From Burkholderiaceae bacterium (GTDB taxonomy: Bacteria > Pseudomonadota > Gammaproteobacteria > Burkholderiales > Burkholderiaceae_B): a stretch of DNA of 64,000 bases. The notes under the pieces were generated by a model that had not been told where the DNA came from, searched no databases, and saw only the letters and a program-made list of their open reading frames with translations. Positions 44,579 through 52,413 of this stretch are shown in pieces. Both the position numbers and the translations under genes were made by a program. The stretch lies in contig JANQYI010000009.1 in NCBI GenBank assembly GCA_030728985.1, positions 124,001 to 188,000 of the forward strand. Direction: 5' to 3'. The number at the start of each line of letters is the position of its first letter. Position 1 is the first letter of the stretch.

Positions 44579-45471
44579 ATCTCTCCGACATCTTGAAATA
44601 TCGCGCGCTGGGTTTTTTTTTAGCGTTCATCGCGCTTGTAACACTGATCTTGACCACGTCCGCGCATGCGGCACCATATTCATCAGCGCAACTCCAGAGT
44701 CTGCATCACCCTGTTCCGGGCGGTGTCGCGGTGATCGAAATTACCGGAATCCCTAAGGGTAAGCATCCGGCACCGAGTGCTCGCTACCTAAACAAACCCG
44801 TGCTGGTCACACCAACCGATGCGGGTCAATGGGTCGCGATTGTAGGTATTCCGCTCTCCGTCCCGCTTGCACCGCAATCACTCGAGATCACGCTGGGCGG
44901 AAAAAAAACGACCCAAATATTTGCGATCCGCGACAAAAAATATCGTGAGCAGCGCATCAAACTTAAAACAAACAAGCACGTCGACCTGAGCCCGCAAGAC
45001 CTCGCGCGCTTTGAACGGGAGAAAAAACTGCAAGACGACGCCTATCAGCAATTCAGCGCGCAATTACCAAGCAATCTGCTTCTGGATCGTCCTGTTAAAG
45101 GACCTCTGTCGAGCCCCTTTGGTCTGAAGCGATTCTTTAATGATCAGCCCCGAGCGCCCCACTCAGGACTCGACTTTGCCGTCCCGACGGGCACGCCTGT
45201 TCAGGCTCCGGCCGCGGGCCGCGTTATTTTGGTCGGAGATTATTTTTTTAATGGCAAAACCGTTTTTGTCGATCACGGTCAAGGCATGATCAGTATGTTC
45301 TGTCACTTATCTGTCATCGATGTCAAGCCCGGTCAGTCCATCGCACGCGGTCAAGTCCTAGGGCAGGTCGGTGCGACAGGGCGCGTCACGGGCGCACATC
45401 TACACTGGAATGTGAGTTTGAACGATGCACGGGTCGATCCGGCTATTTTCATCGGCATGTTTACGCCTTAA
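44575..45471 (+). CDS. M23 family metallopeptidase (LytM/Gly-Gly endopeptidase-like)
   Basis: 298-aa exported peptidase: signal region ending TSAHA, an N-terminal beta domain, then the M23 domain with the zinc motifs HSGLDFAVPTG (HxxxD) and GAHLHWNV (HxH). It likely cleaves peptidoglycan cross-links in the periplasm. The start is TTG within a TTGA overlap with the dsbB stop, implying translational coupling. All metal ligands appear intact, so it should be an active enzyme rather than an EnvC/NlpD-type activator. Confidence 0.87.
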   Translation: MNLSDILKYRALGFFLAFIALVTLILTTSAHAAPYSSAQLQSLHHPVPGGVAVIEITGIPKGKHPAPSARYLNKPVLVTPTDAGQWVAIVGIPLSVPLAPQSLEITLGGKKTTQIFAIRDKKYREQRIKLKTNKHVDLSPQDLARFEREKKLQDDAYQQFSAQLPSNLLLDRPVKGPLSSPFGLKRFFNDQPRAPHSGLDFAVPTGTPVQAPAAGRVILVGDYFFNGKTVFVDHGQGMISMFCHLSVIDVKPGQSIARGQVLGQVGATGRVTGAHLHWNVSLNDARVDPAIFIGMFTP

Positions 45472-45501
45472 ACAACTTCAGAGCGGCTCAAGGGAAACAC
45501 C

Positions 45502-46116
45502 ATGTCAATCATCTTCATCCGCCACGGCGAAACCTTGTTGAATGCGGCACGCACGATTCAGCCTGCGGATACGCCGCTCGCCCCCCGAGGCCATGCACAA
45601 GCCGAGCGCGTCGCTGAACGCGTTCGCGCACTCAAACCCGCGGCACTTCTCGCCAGCGACATGCCACGGGCCTGGCAAACCGCACAAGCGATTGGAGTCA
45701 GTACCGGACTCACCCCAATCAAGACCCCGCTACTTTGGGAGCGCAACTTCGGAGACTTACGAGGACGGCCCTACGACACCTTGAGTTTCAACGCCATGGA
45801 AATGGTTGAGGCGCCCCCGAATGGCGAGTCAATGGAAACCTTTCATCAACGTGTCGCCGAGGCGCTCGCTTATGCTGCGACACTCAGAGCGTCTCTGGAT
45901 GGTCCGCTGATTGTCGTCAGTCATGGCTTGGTGATTCGAGCATTGCTGGAAAACAATATCGAACTTGGTGAACATACGGTGCCTGAGCGCATCGGCAATA
46001 CCGCTATCACCGCGATTAGCACTCAAACACCTCACCGCGCCGAGCTGGTGAACTGCACCGTCCACTTGCTTGGCACCGGACTCGAGGAGGATGGCCACAG
46101 CCTCTCCGGTGGCTAA
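45502..46116 (+). CDS. Histidine phosphatase family protein
   Basis: 204-aa phosphoglycerate-mutase-like phosphatase with the catalytic RHGETLLN, the proton-donor region 'LLWERNFGDLRGRPYD' and second His in VVSHGLVIRALL. The substrate is unknown; members dephosphorylate sugar phosphates, nucleotides or cofactor precursors. It is convergent with the sox operon end. Confidence 0.9.
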   Translation: MSIIFIRHGETLLNAARTIQPADTPLAPRGHAQAERVAERVRALKPAALLASDMPRAWQTAQAIGVSTGLTPIKTPLLWERNFGDLRGRPYDTLSFNAMEMVEAPPNGESMETFHQRVAEALAYAATLRASLDGPLIVVSHGLVIRALLENNIELGEHTVPERIGNTAITAISTQTPHRAELVNCTVHLLGTGLEEDGHSLSGG

Positions 46117-46148
46117 ACCCGCGCCTCTAAGGTCTCACGCCAGGCGTC

Positions 46149-46910
46149 TCAAGCGGCATACCGCGCGCGCCACATCAGAAAAAGCTCTAGCTGTGTCAGT
46201 TCTTTGGAACCCAGGGCATAAGGCTCTGCACGCACACCTGTCATGCAGTTGCGCAGACGGCGTTGCAGTGAACCCACTGTTTGCCATTCGAGTCGGTAAA
46301 TCGGGTATCCCGTGGGATGCGCTTCGGGAATAAAATTTCCTCCAAGCTTGAGTCCTGCGCGCTCCGTGTGACATTGTGCACAGGACAAATTGAGCTGCCC
46401 TATTCGTTGCTCATAGAGTCGTTGCCCGGCGTCGAGGTCTTGCGCGTTGAGCGGCGAACGCGACACCGTAATGGGCATGCCTTTGGAGGCGTGACCGATG
46501 AATGTCGCCAAAGACAATAACGGTTTGCTCTCCATCGCGAGTGGCGCAGCCTGCTGCTTGGCCTCGCGGCACATATTGATCTGACCTTCGAGACTCAATA
46601 ACTGGTGATGCACAACTTTAGGAAAGCTCGCTGCCACCCCTTTCATCGAGGAAGAAGCCTCTCCATGACATTGCGCACACGAAACATTTTTTTGCCCTGA
46701 CGGGGTATTCCACAGTGCCTGCCCATCCAGCACCCAGAAGGTCGCAGGGTTGAGCGTCTCGTCATCCTGCATTTCACGCGTGGACGGCGACATCAATGCG
46801 TAACTCGACTGTCGCTGAGCTAGAGGCGCCTCTGACGCTGTCGATGTTTGTGGCCAAACGATTTGCGCGACAAACAAAAAGAAAAGCGTACAAACAGAAA
46901 ACACGCTCAC
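46149..46910 (-). CDS. soxA: Sulfur oxidation diheme c-type cytochrome SoxA
   Basis: 253-aa periplasmic SoxA with a signal peptide and two heme c sites (SCAQCHGEA, SCAQCHTER). The conserved INMCREAK cysteine and the presumed active-site Cys in LRNCMTGVRAEPYALGS are both present. With SoxX it should couple sulfane sulfur to the SoxY cysteine. It begins with GTG 4 nt after soxZ. It is the last gene of an operon headed by a molybdenum hydroxylase rather than soxB or soxCD. Confidence 0.9.
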   Translation of the reverse strand: MSVFSVCTLFFLFVAQIVWPQTSTASEAPLAQRQSSYALMSPSTREMQDDETLNPATFWVLDGQALWNTPSGQKNVSCAQCHGEASSSMKGVAASFPKVVHHQLLSLEGQINMCREAKQQAAPLAMESKPLLSLATFIGHASKGMPITVSRSPLNAQDLDAGQRLYEQRIGQLNLSCAQCHTERAGLKLGGNFIPEAHPTGYPIYRLEWQTVGSLQRRLRNCMTGVRAEPYALGSKELTQLELFLMWRARYAA

Positions 46911-46914
46911 GAGA

Positions 46915-47244
46915 TCATGTCACCGTAAGCGTACTGGTCATATTGGAGGCATAGCCGTTATCACCCGTCCATTTGAATTCGAGCTTGCCGGTTTGGGTCG
47001 CTACCGTAAAAAAACTAAAGGTAGGATTCGCGCCCATCGCGGGATGCAACTCAGCGCGAAAGACCTCCACACCATCATAGATGCATACAAAATCGCGAAT
47101 GATGTCACGCGCCACGCGTACACCGCGATCGGTGTGCCTGAAACCTGATTCCATATCATGCTGAACAATCACGCGAATCGGAACAATTTCGCCCTTTGTC
47201 GCAGTCTTGGGCATGGAAACGACGGTGCGGGAGGTTTTGCTCAT
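46915..47244 (-). CDS. soxZ: Thiosulfate oxidation carrier complex protein SoxZ
   Basis: 109-aa SoxZ immunoglobulin-like partner of SoxY: 'KGEIVPIRVIVQHDMESGFR' and the end 'FKWTGDNGYASNMTSTLTV' resemble the family. It has no signal peptide; SoxZ is exported with SoxY through Tat. Its ATG overlaps the soxY stop by 4 nt. Confidence 0.9.
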   Translation of the reverse strand: MSKTSRTVVSMPKTATKGEIVPIRVIVQHDMESGFRHTDRGVRVARDIIRDFVCIYDGVEVFRAELHPAMGANPTFSFFTVATQTGKLEFKWTGDNGYASNMTSTLTVT

Positions 47245-47693
47245 ATCAGCACATCCTCAGTACAGGCCGCAAGGGTGACCACCGTATCCGCATGACCCTG
47301 CCAGAACGACCCATCATTCATTTCAGCGATCGCCCAAAGGCGTTGCGATGTCAACAAGCGGATCCGCGTACTGACTTGCGCACGGCCGGCGCGGGCACCC
47401 AAATTAAAACTGACAATATTGGGCAACGGATTTTTCTCAGAAATAATATGAATGGCTTTTACGAAGTCCGTCGATGTCATCGGACTTTCCACCGAGACGG
47501 TCATGGGCACCAGATTGCCGTTTTCGACTAGCGGTGCGATATCGAGCGTGACTCGACCCACGCGAGGGTCAGCTTGACCGACGATCTTTTTGATTGTCTC
47601 GACGGCTTCGCTCGTCGTCGCTTGGGCATTTAACCAAGGTACGACGCTCACAGATCCGAGTGCCACAATGAAGCTTCTACGACTTGTGCTCAT
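47241..47693 (-). CDS. soxY: SoxY-like carrier protein with variant C-terminal arm (AACTEDVLI)
   Basis: 150-aa SoxY homologue with a Tat-type N-terminus (MSTSRRSFIVALGSVSVVPW). Classical SoxY ends in a flexible GGCGG arm whose Cys carries the sulfur substrate. This one ends VVTLAACTEDVLI, so the carrier Cys (residue 144) is kept at the aligned site, but the glycines are replaced and the arm is longer. It resembles the family I recall as 'SoxY-related AACIE arm protein'. ATGA overlaps join it to soxX before and soxZ after. Function may differ from thiosulfate oxidation. Confidence 0.85.
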   Translation of the reverse strand: MSTSRRSFIVALGSVSVVPWLNAQATTSEAVETIKKIVGQADPRVGRVTLDIAPLVENGNLVPMTVSVESPMTSTDFVKAIHIISEKNPLPNIVSFNLGARAGRAQVSTRIRLLTSQRLWAIAEMNDGSFWQGHADTVVTLAACTEDVLI

Positions 47694-48145
47694 GGTTTTA
47701 AGCTCACTAAAAATGCCACGACGTCCTCGATTTCCTGTGCAGTCAGAATGGTTTTATCGGCGAACTGAGAACCAATCCGAGAACCGTGGTTCTTTTTGAA
47801 ATACGGTGGCATGATCGTGTTTGGATTAAAGCGGCTCGCGTCGACAATACGCGCCCGCAGCTGCTCGGGTGAAAGTCTCGCCGCGCTTATCGCCAGATCA
47901 GGCGCCAGATTTCCCTGAAAACGTTCTTCGGGGAAAGGTCCACTATGACACAAGATACACAAACCGCTCTGGCGACTCAAGATAATCAATCGCCCCCGCG
48001 CAGGATCACCAGGGGCGCCAGAAAGGGAGTCCGCAATGACCTCCCCTTCAGTGACTTTTACATCGACCTGCTGAGCCAGAGTGATCGCTGGTGCCGCCAA
48101 CACAAAACATGCTGTCAACAACCAATTTATCACTCCATGCGTCAT
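47690..48145 (-). CDS. soxX: Sulfur oxidation monoheme c-type cytochrome SoxX
   Basis: 151-aa SoxX with a signal peptide (ending ITLAQQ), one heme site (GLCILCHSGP), and SoxX landmarks 'GDPARGR', 'FQGNLAPDL', 'LRARIVDASRFNPNTIMPPY' and the end 'LTAQEIEDVVAFLVSLKP'. The axial Met is probably the one in TIMPPY. Its ATG overlaps the molybdenum hydroxylase stop and its stop overlaps the soxY ATG. Confidence 0.9.
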   Translation of the reverse strand: MTHGVINWLLTACFVLAAPAITLAQQVDVKVTEGEVIADSLSGAPGDPARGRLIILSRQSGLCILCHSGPFPEERFQGNLAPDLAISAARLSPEQLRARIVDASRFNPNTIMPPYFKKNHGSRIGSQFADKTILTAQEIEDVVAFLVSLKP

Positions 48146-50331
48146 ACCAAAGTAAAGCCACTATTCTTTAAAGGCACATCACGCAAACGCTTACCCGTGG
48201 CACGATAAATCGCGTTCAACACGGCAGGCGCAGCAACCGCGATCGTTGGTTCGCCGATACCACCCCAAGTCTTACCGCCCCCTTGGATAATGATGGTTTC
48301 AACTTTGGGCATCTGTCCCAGTCGGATCGAACCAAACGTATCGAAGTTCTTTTGCTCGACGCGTCCATCCTTGATCGTGCACTCCTCCTCGAAGAGTGCG
48401 GATAATCCGTAAACGAACGAACCAGAAACTTGGCGTTGAATCTGCGCGGGATTGACCGCGTATCCGCAGTCGGTCGAGGCCACAATACGATGAATCTTGA
48501 CCTTGTTGCCATCGGTTACCGACAACTCGCATGCCGCGGCCACATAGCTGCCAAACGACATCATCTGCGCAATGCCACGATGAACGCCCTTGGGGGCGGG
48601 CTTGGTCCAACCAATCCCATCCGCCACGGCGTTGAGTGCGGCCAGATTGCGTGGATATTTCGCCATATACTTTCTACGGAACTCGACGGGATCCATGCCT
48701 GCGTACTCGGCGAGTTCATCCATGAAACATTCAATAAAAATCGCGTTTTGATTGATGTTCACACCACGCCAGAAGCCTGGTGGCACATGGGTATTGCGCA
48801 TGGCGTGATCCATCAGCTGATTAGGGAACTCGTAGCTGATCGCATGTTCTCCGGCTTGCATCACGCCTTGAAACACCAAAAGGTCACGACCCTTATCCTT
48901 GGCGACGATCGCGGGACGCACGGCGGACAAGATGGACTGACCCGATAAACGCATATGCACGCCTGTCAAGTTTTTGTTGGCGTCAAAGGCGCCTGTCAAC
49001 TTACACATCATGACGGGATGGTAACGGCCTTGCGTCATATCCTCTTCGCGCGTCCAAATCAGTTTGATCGGTACGCCGGGCATTTGCTTGGCGATATTGA
49101 CCGCTTGAGTGGTGTAGTCCTGGAACGCGCCACGACGTCCAAAACCACCGCCCAAATTGATCTTGTAAACCTCACATTTATCTGCAGCCAATCCCGAGGC
49201 TGCAATGACCGCAGCCAAAGAAGCCTCGCCGTCCTGAGTCGGCACCCACGCCTCGCAGCGCTCCGGTGTCCACTTGGCGGTCGCATTCATGACTTCCATG
49301 GGTGCATGGTTCAAGAACGGGTAGAAATACGTTGACTCGATTTTTTTGGCCGCGCCAGCCATAGCGGCCTTGGTGTCGCCACGTTGATTCCCCACAAAGG
49401 CCTGTTCAGCGTTCAGACCTTCTTTGAGCATCGCAGCAATCGAGGCGCTCGAGACCTTTGCATTTGGACCTTCGTCCCAGACGATGGGCAGAGCATCCAT
49501 GGCCGTCTTGGCGACCCAGAACGTATCGGCCACGACCGCGACAGAGCTGTCACTGACCTGTACGACTTTTTTTACGCCCTTCATACCCATGACTTTGCTG
49601 GCATCAAAGCTTTTGATCTTGCCACCAAAAACCGGGGATTGCTTGATCGTCGCGACCAACATACCGGGCAATTTCAAATCCATACCGTAGATCTGCTTAC
49701 CGGTTACCTTGTCTTCGAAGGTGTCGATCCGTGGCACGGACTTGCCGATGATTTTCCAGTTTTTCGGATCTTTCAGCGGAATATCTTTAGGCACGGCAAG
49801 TTTGGACGCGGCATCCGCGACTTTGCCATACGTGATCGTACGACTTGTCGGCTTGTGCGTAATCACACCTTCAGAAACCACGCACTCTGCGACGGGCACT
49901 TTCCAACCGTCGGCAGCGGCCTGGACCAGCATCATGCGCGCCGCTGCACCACCTTGGCGGACATATTGTTCAGAGGTGCGAATCCCGCGGCTTCCGCCCG
50001 TCGAGAATGAACCCCAGGGATTTTTACGCTTGAGACTTTCGCCGGGAGTCGGATACTCGATGGTGACATTTTTCCAGTTGCACTCGAGTTCTTCGGCCAC
50101 CATTTGTGCCAGACCAGTGATAGTGCCTTGGCCCATCTCGGAGCGCACCACACGCACGATGACTTTCTCATCGGGCTTGATCACCACCCAAACACCAATT
50201 TCAGGTGCGGCGCCAGCGGATTGCGCAAGACTACTAAAGGGAAATTGTAGACCCAGAGCCAGACCGGTACTGACGGCAGTTGTGCCGACGATAAAGTGTC
50301 TGCGGGAAGGATTCGGGACGCGTGCATTCAT
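48142..50331 (-). CDS. Periplasmic molybdopterin-binding hydroxylase large subunit (IorB-like, xanthine dehydrogenase family)
   Basis: 729-aa molybdenum-cofactor subunit of the xanthine oxidase family, closest in layout to isoquinoline 1-oxidoreductase beta and membrane-associated aldehyde dehydrogenases. A Tat signal is evident (SRRHFIVGTTAVSTGLALG), so it works in the periplasm. The catalytic Glu is in GGIGEPTIA, and 'GGGFGRRGAFQDY' contacts the cofactor. Electrons could pass through the 2Fe-2S subunit to a c-type cytochrome. It is coupled to soxX by an ATGA overlap. The substrate is unknown. Confidence 0.9.
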   Translation of the reverse strand: MNARVPNPSRRHFIVGTTAVSTGLALGLQFPFSSLAQSAGAAPEIGVWVVIKPDEKVIVRVVRSEMGQGTITGLAQMVAEELECNWKNVTIEYPTPGESLKRKNPWGSFSTGGSRGIRTSEQYVRQGGAAARMMLVQAAADGWKVPVAECVVSEGVITHKPTSRTITYGKVADAASKLAVPKDIPLKDPKNWKIIGKSVPRIDTFEDKVTGKQIYGMDLKLPGMLVATIKQSPVFGGKIKSFDASKVMGMKGVKKVVQVSDSSVAVVADTFWVAKTAMDALPIVWDEGPNAKVSSASIAAMLKEGLNAEQAFVGNQRGDTKAAMAGAAKKIESTYFYPFLNHAPMEVMNATAKWTPERCEAWVPTQDGEASLAAVIAASGLAADKCEVYKINLGGGFGRRGAFQDYTTQAVNIAKQMPGVPIKLIWTREEDMTQGRYHPVMMCKLTGAFDANKNLTGVHMRLSGQSILSAVRPAIVAKDKGRDLLVFQGVMQAGEHAISYEFPNQLMDHAMRNTHVPPGFWRGVNINQNAIFIECFMDELAEYAGMDPVEFRRKYMAKYPRNLAALNAVADGIGWTKPAPKGVHRGIAQMMSFGSYVAAACELSVTDGNKVKIHRIVASTDCGYAVNPAQIQRQVSGSFVYGLSALFEEECTIKDGRVEQKNFDTFGSIRLGQMPKVETIIIQGGGKTWGGIGEPTIAVAAPAVLNAIYRATGKRLRDVPLKNSGFTLV

Positions 50332-50342
50332 GTGAGGACCCC

Positions 50343-50795
50343 TTAAGCTTTAGCAACTGAGTGAATCGCGGCGCGAACTTCCTGGAAACTTCCGCAACGA
50401 CAAATATTCGTAATCGCCGCATCGATGTCAGCATCGGTGGGCTTTGGCTTTTTAGCCAGCAAATCGGTCGCAGCCATCAACATGCCTGATTGACAGAAAC
50501 CACACTGGGGGACTTGATGATCGATCCAAGCCTGTTGCAACTTGGTCAGCTTGCCATCCTTGGCTAGACCCTCGATCGTCGTGACACTTTTACCCGCAGC
50601 GGCACTCACTGGAATGACGCAAGAGCGAATCGCTTGGCCCTCGAGCATCACCGTACAGGAACCACACTGCGCCACACCACAACCATACTTGGTGCCGGTC
50701 AGTCCAACCTGTTCGCGGATCGCCCACAATAAGGGTGTATTTGGATCCACATCAATGCTTTGCGGCGTGCCATTAACAGTGAGTTTTATAGCCAT
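50343..50795 (-). CDS. (2Fe-2S)-binding subunit of molybdenum hydroxylase (IorA-like)
   Basis: 150-aa small subunit with two 2Fe-2S clusters: the plant-ferredoxin type ([15 protein letters not shown] with RSC) and the second CGFCQSGM ... CRCG type. It has no export signal of its own, so it must travel with the Tat-targeted large subunit. First gene of the operon, 11 nt before the large-subunit gene. Confidence 0.92.
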   Translation of the reverse strand: MAIKLTVNGTPQSIDVDPNTPLLWAIREQVGLTGTKYGCGVAQCGSCTVMLEGQAIRSCVIPVSAAAGKSVTTIEGLAKDGKLTKLQQAWIDHQVPQCGFCQSGMLMAATDLLAKKPKPTDADIDAAITNICRCGSFQEVRAAIHSVAKA

Positions 50796-50935
50796 TTGGG
50801 TGCTCCCAGTACGGTGTTTAATTATCTCGAAACGAGTTGCGACGAATTGATCATTCTCAAGGTATAAAGTTATTACTCCATGGGCATGAATAATGCCTAG
50901 TGCATACCCTATATCTCACGGAACATATCGCTTCT

Positions 50936-51928
50936 ATGCTTAACCACCAAGTCGTTCTCGTTAGTCGACCCGAGGGCTGGGTGACGCCTGCCAACTTCCG
51001 CTTTCAGGAAGCAGCCATCCCCTCCCCTGGACCAGGACAAGTACTCATTCAGAACCAATGGCTGTCCCTTGACCCCTACATGCGAGGCAGGATTTCCGAG
51101 GCGAAGTCTTATGCTCGAAGCGTCAATATTGGTGATGTCATGGTCGGAGGTGCCGTCGGCGAAGTCATCGCCTCCAACGCCCCTAAATTCAGTGTCGGGG
51201 ATACCGTACTCGCAGCGTCGGGCTGGCAATTGTTCGCCGCCATGGATGCCAGCGCAGTCACCCCCATCAGGACCGACAAGGTGAGCCCTTCAGCCTACCT
51301 TGGCGTTCTAGGCATGCCAGGGATCACAGCATGGACTGGGCTCATCGATATTTGCCAGCCTCGGGAAGGCGAAACCGTCGTCGTGGATGCCGCTTCGGGT
51401 GCGGTTGGAAGCGTCGTGGGTCAGCTCGCCAAACTTCAAGGCTGTCGAGTGGTGGGTATTGCGGGCGGGACAGAAAAGTGCCGTTATGTCGCGCAAGAAC
51501 TCGGATTTGATGCGTGCATCGATCATCGCTCCGCACACTTTGCTTCTGAATTGGCAGCCGCACTGCCCTCAGGCATTGACTGCCTATTTGAAAACGTGGG
51601 AGGTGAAATCTTTGAGAGGCTCCTGTCACACATGAATGTAAGTTCGCGTATCGCATTATGCGGCATGGTCTCTGAGTTCAATCGCGAGCCGTATGCTAAC
51701 CGCACACTGCGCTCCATTTTGATCAATCGCATTCGCATCCAGGGGTTCATCGTTTCGGACAAGCTCGAAACCTGGCCAAGCATCAGGGACAATCTTTATG
51801 ATCTCGTTGTTCAGGAGAAACTGAAATTTCGGGAGTCCGTCACCGTTGGCCTTGAGAATGCCCCGGCCGCCTTCATCGGTTTGCTCAAAGGCGAAAATTT
51901 TGGCAAACAACTCATTAAGCTCAGGTGA
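50936..51928 (+). CDS. NADP-dependent MDR-superfamily oxidoreductase (CurA/leukotriene reductase-like)
   Basis: 330-aa zinc-independent medium-chain reductase with 'PGQVLIQNQWLSLDPYMRGRI', 'GMPGITAWTGL' and the NADP-site ASGAVGSVVGQLAK. Family members reduce the double bond of enones or allylic aldehydes. The start at 50936 gives normal length; the track's 50900 start has no better ribosome site. It is divergent from the molybdenum hydroxylase-sox operon. Confidence 0.87.
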   Translation: MLNHQVVLVSRPEGWVTPANFRFQEAAIPSPGPGQVLIQNQWLSLDPYMRGRISEAKSYARSVNIGDVMVGGAVGEVIASNAPKFSVGDTVLAASGWQLFAAMDASAVTPIRTDKVSPSAYLGVLGMPGITAWTGLIDICQPREGETVVVDAASGAVGSVVGQLAKLQGCRVVGIAGGTEKCRYVAQELGFDACIDHRSAHFASELAAALPSGIDCLFENVGGEIFERLLSHMNVSSRIALCGMVSEFNREPYANRTLRSILINRIRIQGFIVSDKLETWPSIRDNLYDLVVQEKLKFRESVTVGLENAPAAFIGLLKGENFGKQLIKLR

Positions 51929-51948
51929 ATGAAACGAGAGACGTGCGT

Positions 51949-52413
51949 CTAAAGAAAGCGATCCAAAATACGACGGCTGTGTTTATCGAGCTGCTGCATA
52001 TCGGGCACATAAAAACGCAGGCCATGGCTATCTGTGATGATGAGAGTGCCTCCGCCAAGGCGTCGAATATCTTCCTCGGTTTTGAGCACAAACTTCGTCG
52101 CGCCACGATCCGTATTGACTTCCCAAACACTGGGCGTGGAATAGGTGGAAACTTTGGATAACTGCTGAATCACAGGCATCACATCTCGCGCGGCAATCTC
52201 CTCGTTGATCAGCATGCGTACATCCTCCGGCACCTCAGCCAGACGATCAATCCACAGCACCTCTTTACCCTCCGTGCTCATCAATGCCACGAACTCCTCG
52301 GGTGACTGAACAGGAAAAGCTCTGACGGGAGTCACACCTTCATACATCATGCCATTGGCTAGACGCAACACTAAGCGGCCAGCGAGATTACGCGTCAGCA
52401 GAAAATCATCCAT
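51949..52413 (-). CDS. DUF1854 family protein (cyanophycin-associated)
   Basis: 154-aa DUF1854 protein (MDDFLLTRNLAGRLVLRL; FPVQSPEEFVALMS; WIDRLAEVPEDVRMLINEEI). DUF1854 genes typically sit beside an ABC exporter and cyanophycin synthetase genes in betaproteobacteria, exactly as here. The ATG at 52413 overlaps the end of the exporter gene by 8 nt; the track's longer start lies within that gene. No export signal; cytoplasmic. The molecular role is unknown. Confidence 0.82.
   Translation of the reverse strand: MDDFLLTRNLAGRLVLRLANGMMYEGVTPVRAFPVQSPEEFVALMSTEGKEVLWIDRLAEVPEDVRMLINEEIAARDVMPVIQQLSKVSTYSTPSVWEVNTDRGATKFVLKTEEDIRRLGGGTLIITDSHGLRFYVPDMQQLDKHSRRILDRFL

Noticed and set aside
47241-47270. 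Frameshift as explanation for the missing SoxY GGCGG arm
   Set aside because: Neither alternative frame at the 3' end encodes GGCGG, and the existing frame gives a precise ATGA overlap with soxZ.
48430-50335. Long plus-strand ORFs opposite the molybdenum hydroxylase
   Set aside because: Shadows of the strongly supported 729-aa gene; no starts with ribosome sites or domain signatures.
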